Notes under the pieces: generated by a model
Told to the model about the DNA's origin: nothing
Databases searched by the model: none
Seen by the model: only the letters and a program-made list of their open reading frames with translations
Made by a program: the position numbers and the translations under genes
Source of the DNA: DATFVA01 sp963771705
GTDB taxonomy: Bacteria; Bacteroidota; Ignavibacteria; Ignavibacteriales; Ignavibacteriaceae
Assembly: GCA_963771705.1 (NCBI GenBank)
Contig: CAVYUP010000006.1
Coordinates: 423,289 to 487,288, forward strand
Length of the DNA: 64,000 nt
Reading direction: 5' to 3'
In this document: positions 46,677 to 56,287 of the stretch, piece after piece
Layout: the number at the start of each line of letters is the position of its first letter
Numbering within the stretch: position 1 is the stretch's first letter

Positions 46677-48980
46677 ATGTCAAAAATTCGTTACATAATT
46701 CTGATTTTCTGTTTCATTGCAATAAACGCATTCGCCCAAACAACAATAACAGTACTGCACGTCAACGATTCGCATTCAACTCTCGCCCCAATCGGTCCCC
46801 GCGGACAAGACCTTGAAGGCACACTCGGAGGTATAGCACGCGCCGCGTCTCTGATTGGCTATGAAAGGAGCATTGATCCTGACCTTCTTCTGCTCCATGC
46901 GGGAGATATCTCCATCGGTGATCTTTTTTTCAACAGATACTTTCAGGTTCCTGAACTAACCTGGATGAGTATGATCGGATTTGACGCTATGGCGGTCGGC
47001 AACCATGAATTTGACCTGACCCCCGACGCACTTCTGGGTTCTCTTCAGAATGTCTTCCCTGATCCTGCAGACGCGTTCCCGCTCCTCGGGGCAAACATAG
47101 ATGCTTCTTCAGTTCCGGATCTCGATCAGTACATTTATGACTACACCGTAAAGGAAATTGGTTCTGTAAAGGTTGGTATTTTCGGACTCATCACTCCCGC
47201 GACAAATATTCTCTCTCAGCCTTCACCTGTTGTAATCCAGGATGATGTAGAACAAATCATGACCATCGCCGGTACTACCGCCTATATCCTGCGTAACGTG
47301 GAAAATTGCGACGTGATAATCCTTCTATCGCATTTAGGTGTAGAGTTTGATATGGCTGTTGCCTCAATGGTTCCTGGTATTGATGTAATTATCGGAGGAC
47401 ACGATCATTACAAATACAGTACACCTATTGCCGTTCCCAATCCGCTTGACGGAACCACATGGGTTGTCCAGGCAGGATCGAACTATATGTACGTCGGCAA
47501 AATGCAGTTAACTGTTGACGGAGGGAATGTTAGTCTTCTCGATTATTCCTTAATCCCTCTCGATCAAAATATTACCGAAAATGAACCCGTCAAAACGATG
47601 GTCAATTCAATGATAGCAGACATCGAGGATTTCTACGGTACACCTTTTTTCACTCAGCCGTTCGGCTATGCGGACGGATTCTTTGAGGAAGAGCCTACGA
47701 ATCTGGGTTCAGTAGGTGCTCATGATACTCCTGTCGGAAACCTTGTGGCAGACGCTTTCCGGTCATTTACCGGAACTGATCTGGCAATGCAGGCAAGCGG
47801 CTCAACAGCCTTACCGTTGTGGGAAGGAACATTTACGCTTTCCGATGTTTTCAGACTTAATGGCTATGGTTTTAATACTGTAAATACTCTGGGATTCCAA
47901 ATAGCCACCTTCAATATGACCGGCCAGGCCCTCTGGATGGGGCTTGAGTTCGGACTAAGTCAGATTGAAAGCGGAAGTGATTATTTAATACAGGTTTCCG
48001 GATTTGAATATAAGTATGATTCCGAAAAACCGGTAGGAGAAAGGGTGGTTTCTCTTACGGTCAACGGTCAGCCAATTAACCCGGCCGCGGTTTACTCTGT
48101 AACAGGAAGTGAATTTGTGCTTGGCATTCTCGATTATACCGGTATTCCATATTCTGATCCGGACATCCTCACCGGAGTAACTGAGTTTGATGCCGCGGTT
48201 GCCTACATAATGTCGATGAATAATTATATTCATCCGAAAAAGATCGGAAGAGTAATTAACGTCGGTGATCGTTTAACCTCTGACAAAATTGAATCCAACG
48301 GATGGATAAGCTCCGGACCGGGCGCCTTCATAGGGGATCCGGAAATCAACGGCATACTTAACTTTAATATGAACATCCATAATATTAATCATGGGAATTC
48401 AGCACAGGGTGTCGTCAAAATAAAATTTCCTGCCGCGGGAATAAATCTAACCGGTAATTCTCTTGAATGTCTCCTGACAGATGATAACCTGATAACCATA
48501 AGGGGCGAAGGTAAAAATACGGGAAAAGGTAATTACGGATTTCTTATTTTAGCTTCTGATGGCGGTTCGGCAGATTCAATAAAAATAACCATCTGGGACA
48601 AACAGGACGGCGATAGAATTGTATACGATAATTTAGCAATGAATCCTTTATCAGGCGGTTTTATAAATATCCTGAACCAGCCGTTTGTCAAAGAGAATGA
48701 TGAATCCGGTACGCCAGCTAAATACGGTTTGGAGCAGAACTACCCGAACCCGTTCAATCCCACTACTACGATTCAATATTCCATACCCGAAGAAAGTTTT
48801 GTAACCCTGAAAATATATGATATTCTTGGAAACGAAGTCGCTTGCTTGGTTAATGAGAAACGGGGACCGGGGAATTACAGCACGACATTCAATGCCTCAA
48901 AACTTGGAAGCGGGGTATATATCTATGCATTAAGGGCCGGCAGCAATACCGAAACAAGAAAAATGATACTGGCAAAATAG
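46677..48980 (+). CDS. T9SS-secreted 5'-nucleotidase-family metallophosphatase
   Basis: The 767-residue product has a signal peptide (ILIFCFIAINAFAQ), a calcineurin-like phosphatase domain (about 22-265) with HVNDSHS, HAGDISIGD, VGNHEFD, LSHLGVEFD and GGHDHY metal motifs, and a 5'-nucleotidase C-terminal domain (about 320-510, HDTPVGNLVADAFR). A beta domain (about 540-650) and a type A sorting domain (YGLEQNYPNPFNPTTTIQY to RKMILAK) end it. It should release phosphate from nucleotides or other esters at the cell surface. AGAGGT precedes the ATG. Intact and typical for the family. Confidence 0.9.
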   Translation: MSKIRYIILIFCFIAINAFAQTTITVLHVNDSHSTLAPIGPRGQDLEGTLGGIARAASLIGYERSIDPDLLLLHAGDISIGDLFFNRYFQVPELTWMSMIGFDAMAVGNHEFDLTPDALLGSLQNVFPDPADAFPLLGANIDASSVPDLDQYIYDYTVKEIGSVKVGIFGLITPATNILSQPSPVVIQDDVEQIMTIAGTTAYILRNVENCDVIILLSHLGVEFDMAVASMVPGIDVIIGGHDHYKYSTPIAVPNPLDGTTWVVQAGSNYMYVGKMQLTVDGGNVSLLDYSLIPLDQNITENEPVKTMVNSMIADIEDFYGTPFFTQPFGYADGFFEEEPTNLGSVGAHDTPVGNLVADAFRSFTGTDLAMQASGSTALPLWEGTFTLSDVFRLNGYGFNTVNTLGFQIATFNMTGQALWMGLEFGLSQIESGSDYLIQVSGFEYKYDSEKPVGERVVSLTVNGQPINPAAVYSVTGSEFVLGILDYTGIPYSDPDILTGVTEFDAAVAYIMSMNNYIHPKKIGRVINVGDRLTSDKIESNGWISSGPGAFIGDPEINGILNFNMNIHNINHGNSAQGVVKIKFPAAGINLTGNSLECLLTDDNLITIRGEGKNTGKGNYGFLILASDGGSADSIKITIWDKQDGDRIVYDNLAMNPLSGGFINILNQPFVKENDESGTPAKYGLEQNYPNPFNPTTTIQYSIPEESFVTLKIYDILGNEVACLVNEKRGPGNYSTTFNASKLGSGVYIYALRAGSNTETRKMILAK

Positions 48981-48996
48981 GGGCACTAACGAAATG

Positions 48997-49026
48997 GGGG
49001 GAGCAGTCTCCCCGTTTTGTTTCTAT
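48997..49026 (+). terminator. Terminator after the nucleotidase gene
   Basis: GGGGAG and CTCCCC form a 6-bp stem around CAGT, followed by GTTTTGTTTC. It lies about 20 bp past the stop codon of the T9SS nucleotidase gene. Confidence 0.75.
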
Positions 49027-49128
49027 TCTTAGTCACACCTGACCTTCAGCTAATACTCCTGGTTATATCAGATGTAGTTTTAAAACTCCTCATTCCGATG
49101 CAGACAGGTTCAAAGATCTTCCCCTTGA

Positions 49129-50571
49129 TCAAATAGAATTTGAATAGTATCCCTTTATAACTCTTAAAGTTGGTGAAGCATATGAATCATCGATTACAAT
49201 CTTAATTTTATTTGTAGTGATTTTATTGAAAGTAAGAATTCTCGAACGCCCAATAGTCGTCCCTTCAAATAATATTTCCATAATTCCGCCGTGATCGTAG
49301 TAAACCTTAAATGATTTTATTCTCTGACCATATTCAATTGCTTCTTCCATTCTTATAATATTGATATCTGTCTTTTCAGGCAGAGTAATTGTAACCTCAG
49401 CAGTTGTTACATTTTTATCTGTAGTCCAAAATGTATTTTGATTGTCATCCAGACAATTCCCCGGAGAGTAGTCCTCTGAATTATTTCTAACATTAGAACA
49501 TTGAATATCCTGGTTATAGAACAAATCATTACTGAATATCTCATTTAAAGATTGAGTAAAATCATTTAATCTCTGAGCATCATCATCACTTATCAGGCCT
49601 TGTTTATTAGGCGGTACGTTTAGAAGTAAGTTGCTGTTTCTTCCTACGGACTTTAAATAAATATCTGTTAATTGAAATACTGATTTTATCTGTAAATTTT
49701 CATAGTCGTGATAAAACCATCCTGGCCTTATAGAAACATCGCACTCTGATGGATACCATACCATATTATCAATTGTACCGTTTTGAATAGGGTATCTTCT
49801 GGGTTGTATACACCATTCGGTCTGGTTTCCTAATCCGTTTTCATTACCTATCCATCTTATATCAGGTCCGCCGATTGAGATGAGAGCTTTCGGCTGATAG
49901 CGTCTGATCGTGGAGTAAAAAAGATCCCAGTCGTATTCTTGTATTGTACCATTTGGTCCTTCTCCATTAGCTTGATCGAACCAGACCACACCTACTTCTC
50001 CATAATTTGTAAGCAGCTCTATTAACTGGTTTTGGAAAAATATATTATATTCATCTGTTCCGTAGGTTTCTTCGTGACGATCCCAGGGGGACAAATAAAA
50101 ACCAAATTTTACTCCCTTCTTATGACAGGCATCTGCAAATTCTTTTACAATATCTCCTTTCCCATCTTTATAGGGACTGCTTTTCACTGAAAAAGAAGTA
50201 TACTTACTAGGCCATAAGCAGAAGCCATCGTGATGTTTGGCCGTCAATATTATATATTGGAATCCATTCTCTTTTGCAACATCAACCCACTGCTCAGCAT
50301 TTAGCTGAGTAGGATTAAATAATACAGGATCCTCTGTGCCGTCTCCCCATTCTTTATCAGTAAATGTATTTATACCGAAGTGAAGAAACATGGCTAGTTC
50401 GGATTTTTGCCATATTGCCTGTTCCGCTGTGGGTATGGGATAATAGGGTTCTATAGGGGGACTTTGGGAATTGTCAGGCGATACAGCTTTACCCTGTAAG
50501 GGAGCTATAATACTATCTGAACAGGAATTAAATAGAAAAATAAAAAGCGCAAGAATAACAGATTTGTACAT
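49129..50571 (-). CDS. GH29 alpha-L-fucosidase lipoprotein with C-terminal F5/8-like domain
   Basis: I chose the ATG at 50571 because it begins a lipoprotein signal (SVILALFIFLFNSC); a frame to 50616 adds no recognisable sequence. The GH29 barrel shows LAMFLHFGINTF, ILTAKHHDGFCLWPSKYT and VGVVWFDQANG, where the Asp of WFD is the nucleophile. LLLNVPPNKQGLIS ends the barrel. Residues from about 370 form a discoidin-like domain (NCLDDNQNTFWTTD). It should release alpha-fucose at the cell surface or periplasm. It lies alone on the minus strand, away from the main sugar cluster. Confidence 0.9.
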   Translation of the reverse strand: MYKSVILALFIFLFNSCSDSIIAPLQGKAVSPDNSQSPPIEPYYPIPTAEQAIWQKSELAMFLHFGINTFTDKEWGDGTEDPVLFNPTQLNAEQWVDVAKENGFQYIILTAKHHDGFCLWPSKYTSFSVKSSPYKDGKGDIVKEFADACHKKGVKFGFYLSPWDRHEETYGTDEYNIFFQNQLIELLTNYGEVGVVWFDQANGEGPNGTIQEYDWDLFYSTIRRYQPKALISIGGPDIRWIGNENGLGNQTEWCIQPRRYPIQNGTIDNMVWYPSECDVSIRPGWFYHDYENLQIKSVFQLTDIYLKSVGRNSNLLLNVPPNKQGLISDDDAQRLNDFTQSLNEIFSNDLFYNQDIQCSNVRNNSEDYSPGNCLDDNQNTFWTTDKNVTTAEVTITLPEKTDINIIRMEEAIEYGQRIKSFKVYYDHGGIMEILFEGTTIGRSRILTFNKITTNKIKIVIDDSYASPTLRVIKGYYSNSI

Positions 50572-50764
50572 ATATCGTCCGCCATAAAGAGGTAAAGAAA
50601 GCTGTACTGACAGCAATAATTGAACAACTAAATTTAATAAATTATTATACGATTTTCAGCCGCGTTCAAAGCTTATAATCTTTAAAGAGAAGATTAAGTC
50701 ACATCCCGATCCCTGTTAAAAACATATTTTTGTTTTATATGCATAAAATATTTAAGGCAGCCTC

Positions 50765-51187
50765 ATGAAACTTAGCACTATCTGTTGTATCCTAACTATT
50801 ATTTTTATAATTCAGGCAGAGCAGCTTACTGCTCAAAGTAATAAGGTTCTGGTTGAGGTTATTACAAATCAGAGAACACCTGAAGAAGTTAAAGCAAGAT
50901 TTACAAATTTTATTAAAGGTAGACTTCTGAAACTGAATGATGTTGAACTGGTTAATAACAATGAAGATTATAAAATAAACATTATGATGTTTCAGAACCG
51001 CACAAAAGAAGGCGAAAATCTGGGTTATGTAATATCTACAATATTTCTTGCGCCGTCAGATTGTGAAGGTTATGAAAGCTATGAATACCTCACTTCCCTC
51101 TTATCCACTTCAAGGGAATCTGAATTAGACTCAACCGCTGGAAATATAGCAGCCTCCTTTAATCAGAGTGTACTGGAATCACCCTGA
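50765..51187 (+). CDS. Hypothetical small exported protein
   Basis: The 140-residue product has a clear signal peptide (ICCILTIIFIIQAEQLTAQ) and a mature part of about 120 residues with LVEVITNQRTPEEVKARF and YKINIMMFQNRTKEGENLGYVIS. The pattern looks like a compact alpha/beta domain. I know no family. No close gene follows in an operon-like spacing. Confidence 0.55.
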   Translation: MKLSTICCILTIIFIIQAEQLTAQSNKVLVEVITNQRTPEEVKARFTNFIKGRLLKLNDVELVNNNEDYKINIMMFQNRTKEGENLGYVISTIFLAPSDCEGYESYEYLTSLLSTSRESELDSTAGNIAASFNQSVLESP

Positions 51188-51269
51188 AAACGTCCAGGTA
51201 AATCTTACCTCCTTGATTAGCCGCTGCTATCTGATTTTCAATATTGCTTTTTCGGATTTATCGCACTGC

Positions 51270-51425
51270 AGAAAGTATTAATATTTCTGCCTTCCGTACT
51301 TTAATCCTATCACGGATCTTACTCCAAATCCTAATATCAATGCCCAGGGAGGTTCACATCAGTTGAAAATGGCCTTTGTTCAAAATCCTGGGGGCGGCGG
51401 TCACGTTGGATTTACTCTGAATTAA
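51270..51425 (+). pseudogene. Start-less coding remnant, C-terminal end only
   Basis: One frame reads as plausible protein from about 51290 to a TAA at 51423, including NPITDLTPNPNINAQGGSHQ and KMAFVQNPGGGGHVGFTLN. An in-frame stop lies just upstream and there is no start codon with a ribosome site. A terminator follows 39 bp later, as after a real gene. It is probably the surviving 3' end of a decayed gene. Family not recognised; an expressed short peptide is possible but unsupported. Confidence 0.4.
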
Positions 51426-51463
51426 CCAGAACTTTTTTAGATATAATTAATTGTCATAATATC

Positions 51464-51492
51464 GGGTCGGCTTAAAACACCGACTCTTTTTT
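51464..51492 (+). terminator. Rho-independent terminator after the gene remnant
   Basis: GTCGG and CCGAC pair around CTTAAAACA, followed by TCTTTTTTATCTT. It is the strongest T-run terminator in this gap and has no intact gene immediately before it, only the coding remnant. Confidence 0.75.
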
Positions 51493-51853
51493 ATCTTACC
51501 TTAAAATTTTATTACTTATTCAACTCCTGCAATTTTAGCCCATATCTTATTTTTCCCTGTTTTTGCATTAAAAGTGCTATAGAACGTATTAATTGTCCTA
51601 ACACTTAATCAGTTGAAAAGGTTATGTTTAAGAGACATTTAACAGCCTTAAATGAGTGAAAACCGGTTAAAACTATATTGTCATTTTTTGTTCATCCTAA
51701 TGCCTTTTTCTTCATTAAAAGCATCGGAAGGAGATTCTAAAAAAGATATTTTATGTTCTTGCCGATTCCTCTCTTCAATATTTTATCAGGTTGAAGAGCT
51801 ATACTCCTTATAATACCTGATTAATTTTAAACACTTTATTTAAGGAAAAAGAA

Positions 51854-52306
51854 ATGAAACGCTTATTTATCCTCATTATGCTTATATCAGCAATACTGCT
51901 TACCACTGCCGATGCCCAGGATCAATCCACACGTTACGAGAAACAACATAATTCAAAATATGTCAAATCAAACTTAAAACAGATAGAAAAGATGATATTT
52001 GAGTCACTCAAGAGCGACAAAATAGGAATTCTTGCTTCAACTTCCCAGACTATAAGGCAGATGGAAGTAATATTCCCAGGTGAAAAGTTTAGTTCATGGT
52101 TAGATCCTTTAATGAAAATTGTTCAGGATGAGAAAGGTGATACTCAGGTAAGGATATTATCCGCCCTTGCTTTGGATGGTTTACATTCAAATAAAGGAGA
52201 CAAAGCAATTTATGATGTCGCCAGAACAACAAACAACAACTCTTTACAAGATGTTTGTGTTGCATTATCTGTAGAAAGTGCAAGGCTGGACCTCTCAGGG
52301 GATTAA
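51854..52306 (+). CDS. Hypothetical exported protein, helical repeat-like
   Basis: The 150-residue product has a signal peptide (LFILIMLISAILLTTADAQ). The mature part is helix-rich, with FESLKSDKIGILASTSQTIRQ and DTQVRILSALALDGLHSNKG, resembling a short HEAT-like arrangement. AAGGAAAAAGAA precedes the ATG. No partner gene adjoins it closely. Function unknown. Confidence 0.55.
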   Translation: MKRLFILIMLISAILLTTADAQDQSTRYEKQHNSKYVKSNLKQIEKMIFESLKSDKIGILASTSQTIRQMEVIFPGEKFSSWLDPLMKIVQDEKGDTQVRILSALALDGLHSNKGDKAIYDVARTTNNNSLQDVCVALSVESARLDLSGD

Positions 52307-52588
52307 TAATTATTTGAGTAAAACACCCTCTGCTTAGAGGGCATAAATGCAATTTATTATACTGCATGCCCTGCTCCTCTATGAAATAAATAAGGGAAGA
52401 CTATAATCGACTTCCCTGATCTTTCAATTTTATAACTATAATCACTGCCCTTGCCGATGCATTCCCACTCCCCCTGAAAGAATATCCGTTGTTTTTACAA
52501 ATTCACTTTCACGCTGCTTTTCAAACTAGTTGCAACGTTTGGTAATTTTATCTAAGTTGAATCATAAATTATTTTGAATGGGGAAAAA

Positions 52589-54652
52589 ATGAGGAACCTT
52601 AAAACCGCATCTCTGCTTCTGATCCTTTTTTGTTTTACTGTATCAGCTCAGAACTTCTGGGAAAAAACTAATGGTCCATTCGGCGGAACAGTATATACTA
52701 TAAAACCACTGACAGGTGACAGTATTCTGGCTGCAACTGATAACGGGATCTATATTAGTCCCGATCTTGGTGCAAACTGGGGCAGCTATAACGTTAACCT
52801 GGAATTTAAATCAGTAAATGATGTTGAAAAATTTCAGGATGGTTTCGTTGCAATCCTTGATAATCAGGCTTTGATCAAGATAACTCCCTCTTCATACGAT
52901 ACAATCTATTCTTCATCCGAACGTCCCTGGACAGTCGCAGTCAGCGCCAGAGGCAAAATTTTCCTTGGCACCGACTATGGTCTGTACGCTTCAACCGATG
53001 CTGGAGCAACCTGGATGGATATCGAAGATCCGGGAATGAACATCCATTACTCTTCTGATATCATATTTAAGAATGATACTATAATTTTTTATTCCCAAGG
53101 GAATGAGATATTCCGGTCTTATGATGATGGACAGAACTGGACACTTATTAACTATTCATTTCAGCAGGGACGTGTTAATTCAATTTATCTTGATGATGAA
53201 GGCAACTTATATGCAGGAGCCGGTTTTGCTGAATTATACAAATCTACAGACAACGGCGACAGCTGGGAAACTCTCAACTCAGATAATGAATTCACTACGT
53301 TATGTAAGGATTCCTCCTATTTTTACGGTGGCACAAACCAGGGAATATTCCGCTCAACGGATGGCGGATACACGTGGTATGGGTTTTCAAATGGATTATT
53401 TCACAATTCTCTTACCAGTATTATTAATTATCGCGGTATTTTTGCGTGCACATATGGTGGAGGGGCATACTTACTGAATGGAAACAATAACCAGTGGGAA
53501 TTCAGATCTGACGGAATAGATGCAGCCTGGATAAATGATCTTATAGTTGACTCAGATGATAACGTTTTTGCTGGCACTTATGGAAGAGGAATACAAAAAC
53601 AAACAAATATCAATCTCAACTGGGAATCCGCAAATAGCGGGATAAATAGTAGTGAAATTGAATCATTCGCCATCTCAAAATATGATATAATATATTGCGG
53701 CGCGAGGTATGGAAGTTTCAAATCCACAGATAGAGGGCTGACCTGGACAGATTTGAATTCACCCTGTTATAACGATCTGAATACGGGAATCTGTGTGAAC
53801 AGCCTTGGCTCAGTATTTATAGGCGGCAGCTGCGGAGTATTCAGAACAACGGATGATGGCAACTCCTGGGATCTTATGAACTCAAACACCTGGAGCAATA
53901 TCTATGGCATTACCGCTCATCCTTCTCAGCCGAATGTATATGTCAGCGACGAGCACGATTTCTATAGAACAACCGATAACGGAACGACCTGGTGGCGAAA
54001 TTACTTCAGTGCCGGCTCGGCTCTCAGAATCAGGATAAACAGCAAAGGATATATTTATGTTTTGAATATGAACGGTGAATTACTAAGGTCTACTAACTCA
54101 GGCACCGTTTTTCAGAAGAAAAATAATGGTATCCCTTCTGGTTACGCAAAACTGCATGATATTGCTTTTAATTCAGAAGATAAAATTTACCTTGCATCTG
54201 AAGATGGGTTATATGAATCAGGTGATTACGGTAATTCATGGCTTCTTATAGATGATAGTCCGTTGTCTAAAGACATAAACCGTTTATATTTTAACAGCGA
54301 CAACCATCTGTACGCCGGAACAATGCGCGCCGGCGTTCTCAGATCCGTAAATATATTGACAGAATTGAATGCAATGCCTGGAAATAATATGACATATTCC
54401 CTATCAGAGAATTATCCTAATCCATTTAACCCGTCTACAAAAATAAGATATTCAGTTCCGCGTCAGGAGAAGGTTCAGATTGTTGTGTATGACATATTGG
54501 GTAAAGAAGCGGGTATCCTGGTAAATGAGGAAAAACCAGCCGGGCAATATGAAGTTGAATTCAAAGCCGATAAACTTTCCAGCGGAATTTATTTTTATCG
54601 GATGCAGGCCGGATTATTTATCTCGGTAAAAAAGATGATTTTAATGAAGTGA
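52589..54652 (+). CDS. T9SS-secreted BNR/sortilin-like repeat protein
   Basis: The ATG at 52589 has GGGGAA before it; a TTG five codons earlier is less likely. After the signal peptide (TASLLLILFCFTVSAQ) come about ten propeller-type repeats with Asp-box-like cores such as LYKSTDNGDSWETL, IFRSTDGGYTWYG and FYRTTDNGTTWWR. The end is a type A sorting domain (YSLSENYPNPFNPSTKIRY to VKKMILMK). It is exported to the surface, possibly as an adhesin or binding protein; enzymatic residues of sialidases are not evident. It resembles the YCF48-repeat protein at 43099 in layout. Confidence 0.85.
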   Translation: MRNLKTASLLLILFCFTVSAQNFWEKTNGPFGGTVYTIKPLTGDSILAATDNGIYISPDLGANWGSYNVNLEFKSVNDVEKFQDGFVAILDNQALIKITPSSYDTIYSSSERPWTVAVSARGKIFLGTDYGLYASTDAGATWMDIEDPGMNIHYSSDIIFKNDTIIFYSQGNEIFRSYDDGQNWTLINYSFQQGRVNSIYLDDEGNLYAGAGFAELYKSTDNGDSWETLNSDNEFTTLCKDSSYFYGGTNQGIFRSTDGGYTWYGFSNGLFHNSLTSIINYRGIFACTYGGGAYLLNGNNNQWEFRSDGIDAAWINDLIVDSDDNVFAGTYGRGIQKQTNINLNWESANSGINSSEIESFAISKYDIIYCGARYGSFKSTDRGLTWTDLNSPCYNDLNTGICVNSLGSVFIGGSCGVFRTTDDGNSWDLMNSNTWSNIYGITAHPSQPNVYVSDEHDFYRTTDNGTTWWRNYFSAGSALRIRINSKGYIYVLNMNGELLRSTNSGTVFQKKNNGIPSGYAKLHDIAFNSEDKIYLASEDGLYESGDYGNSWLLIDDSPLSKDINRLYFNSDNHLYAGTMRAGVLRSVNILTELNAMPGNNMTYSLSENYPNPFNPSTKIRYSVPRQEKVQIVVYDILGKEAGILVNEEKPAGQYEVEFKADKLSSGIYFYRMQAGLFISVKKMILMK

Positions 54653-54664
54653 ACCAGTAAAAAA

Positions 54665-55063
54665 ATGAAAAACCGACTCTTTCCTGATAGCGTCTTAAAA
54701 ACAATCCTTAGTCTGGTAACATCATTCGTTCTCTCCGGATGTTATACCTTTTCAAGTATTCCCGTTGCTAATCTTAATAATAATCCGGAACACAAACGGA
54801 TTCAGATTACAATGAATGATGAACAAAAGATTCTTATCGAAGAAAATCAGCCTGTGAATTTTGATCCTGTGGAGAATGTACTTAGGTTTCAAAAGGATTC
54901 GTCAACACTAAGTATTGACCTTAATAATGCCAGAGAAATAAAAGAAGAAAAGTTTAACTTTCAAAAGACCTTCTTCGCGTCATTATGGATAGGCGGATTA
55001 TCAATCATTGTTCTGGGTTTACTGTTATACGCAGCCGCAAGTGCAACCATTGGCAGCAAATAG
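54665..55063 (+). CDS. Hypothetical lipoprotein with C-terminal membrane segment
   Basis: The 132-residue product has a lipobox (FVLSGC, Cys about 26) and a second hydrophobic segment near the C-terminus (FFASLWIGGLSIIVLGLLLYAAASA). Between them is a small beta-rich part (HKRIQITMNDEQKILIEE). It starts 12 bp after the BNR-repeat gene, so it may be co-transcribed. Function unknown. It is the last gene before the presumed island edge. Confidence 0.6.
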   Translation: MKNRLFPDSVLKTILSLVTSFVLSGCYTFSSIPVANLNNNPEHKRIQITMNDEQKILIEENQPVNFDPVENVLRFQKDSSTLSIDLNNAREIKEEKFNFQKTFFASLWIGGLSIIVLGLLLYAAASATIGSK

Positions 55064-55426
55064 GGTTATTGTTCAGCCACCAGCGAAATGGTAATTTAAC
55101 TATAAATTTTAGCCTCGCGTCTACTAGTCTGTTCCTGCCCGCGCTAAAACCACGAAGGCTTCCTTCTTAGTTCTACCCTTAGTGGAGACTTTAACTCTTT
55201 TTCTCTTCGGTGTGTCACAGTAAATATAATAGCTCCCATCAAAAACTGCAGCAATTCAAGCCATTATTGTGGAGGTGGCGGGAGTCGAACCCGCGTGAGT
55301 CAATTTAATTATAATGACTTACATACAGCTGGTTACTTATTTGGTCACTTTAATTGATTCAATGAACAATAATTGGTTATTAATGTTATTTTATTTCAGA
55401 CTTCTAATATTCTTTTTCAGATTTTC
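55064..55426. other. Intergenic region at presumed island left edge
   Basis: This 363-bp gap contains the tmRNA-like 3' fragment described separately. Left of it (55064-55269) I see no gene or clear structure. Right of it (55301-55426) the sequence becomes visibly more AT-rich, matching the island genes. Confidence 0.5.
55270..55300 (-). other. tmRNA 3'-end fragment, likely integration (att) site
   Basis: The minus strand reads GCGGGTTCGACTCCCGC, a complete T-arm, followed by CACCTCCA, the 3' acceptor strand. This is the usual 3' end of tmRNA (ssrA). No 5' tmRNA part with its GGCTTCGAC-type segment is found within 400 bp, and the CCA is not encoded. Integrases that target ssrA leave exactly such a 3'-end copy at the far edge of the inserted element. 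The orientation predicts the intact ssrA to the right, beyond the window. Confidence 0.7.
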
Positions 55427-56044
55427 TCAATTACTAAAAATATATCTACTATGTAAAAGGACATATTTTTTATCTTTATGTGTAATTATTTCTTCGGGGT
55501 CTTTCGGAACAACAGAGTAGTCGTAATGTATTTTATCTCTATTCTCTTTAATATCATTATAATTTTCTTCATTAGTCTCGAATGACATTAATCCGTACAA
55601 AGAACCAAAATCATTGATATAATGGTTATCGGGATTATAATCAGGGATATGGTAAATTCTTATTAGATTTTTTCCATCCCAATACAAAAATGGTTTTGCT
55701 ATTTCATTTAAATAATCCTGCCCATATTCACAATATCCAGGGATTTCTCTCAACCACATAAAATCTGTGTTCAATTTACGTGTCGCAACCGAAATCTTAA
55801 GTATTTTAGAAAATGGAGTGTAAAAAAATAGTATGTTACTTTTAGGTTGCTTTTTCACAATGCCCGACAGAATGATTTTGGTAAACACTCTATCCTCGTT
55901 TTCTCTATTGATACTGATTCCCTTACTTAATTCCTCGAAATCGCATACAAATGATTGTACTACAGTTCTGAAATAACCGGGACTTGCATAATCCTGGACG
56001 ATTTGACAAACCTTTTGATAATTTATCTCAATTAATTGTAACAT
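55427..56044 (-). CDS. Hypothetical protein in the island
   Basis: The 205-residue product starts MLQLIEINYQKVCQIVQDY and has no signal or membrane segment. Notable stretches are KSNILFFYTPFSKILKISVATRK and KNLIRIYHIPDYNPD. I recognise no family. It lies between the att-like site and the remnant of a methylase C-terminus, on the same strand as the defence genes, so it could be a small accessory or unrelated cargo. Confidence 0.55.
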   Translation of the reverse strand: MLQLIEINYQKVCQIVQDYASPGYFRTVVQSFVCDFEELSKGISINRENEDRVFTKIILSGIVKKQPKSNILFFYTPFSKILKISVATRKLNTDFMWLREIPGYCEYGQDYLNEIAKPFLYWDGKNLIRIYHIPDYNPDNHYINDFGSLYGLMSFETNEENYNDIKENRDKIHYDYSVVPKDPEEIITHKDKKYVLLHSRYIFSN

Positions 56045-56079
56045 ATCAACCTGTTATTAGTTAAGCTCCAACTGAGTTT

Positions 56080-56190
56080 CTATTGTATTTCAAATTTCTC
56101 ATATTCTTTTTCTGAAATTATTTTTCCTGCCTTACCGGCACGCAGGTCTATCTCCGGCTTGCCCGCCGTAGCATTATTCAATTCTAAAGA
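56080..56190 (-). pseudogene. Duplicated methylase C-terminal remnant
   Basis: This minus-strand frame ends GKIISEKEYEKFEIQ-stop, closely matching the end of the adjacent methylase (GSIMSKEDFDKFEIQ-stop). The frame upstream (ATAGKPEIDLRAGKAGK) is formed by GC-rich repeat sequence and then hits a stop, so only the last 15 or so codons are homologous. It looks like a second, detached 3' end of the same gene family, left after recombination or insertion of the palindromic repeat. Confidence 0.6.
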
Positions 56191-56252
56191 TTATCATACT
56201 TGTTCTCTGCTAATGCGAAGGCGGGATCTATTCCGCCAGAGGCGGACAAGTA
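56155..56252. repeat. REP-like palindromic repeat cluster
   Basis: The stretch contains CCCGCCGTAGCATT, its partial inverse AATGCGAAGGCGGG, and the perfect palindrome TCCGCCAGAGGCGGA (56232-56246). It is much more GC-rich than its surroundings. It separates the detached C-terminal remnant from the present methylase stop codon. No transposase is nearby; it resembles mobile intergenic palindromes known from Bacteroidota. Confidence 0.6.
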
Positions 56253-56287
56253 TTTTTATCCCGCAAAGCGAGATTTCGATTTCCTTT

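Larger units (their letters stand above)
51188..51853. other. Intergenic region with a decayed gene fragment
   Basis: This 666-bp gap holds a start-less coding fragment and its terminator, both listed separately. Further right there is an AT-rich stretch, an inverted repeat ATCAGGT/ACCTGAT (51785-51821) and a good AAGGAAAAAGAA site for the next gene. I see no intact gene in it. Confidence 0.5.

Noticed and set aside
49138..49155. Second TrmB-type operator (GTATCCCTTTATAAC)
   Set aside because: Only one half matches, and it lies inside the end of the fucosidase gene.
52320..52420. Terminators after the 150-residue protein (CCCTCT/AGAGGG and GGGAAG/CTTCCC)
   Set aside because: Both stems are short and neither is followed by a clear T-run.
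55270..55650. Complete tmRNA gene
   Set aside because: Only the T-arm and acceptor 3' strand are present; no 5' half or tag-coding part is found upstream on the minus strand.
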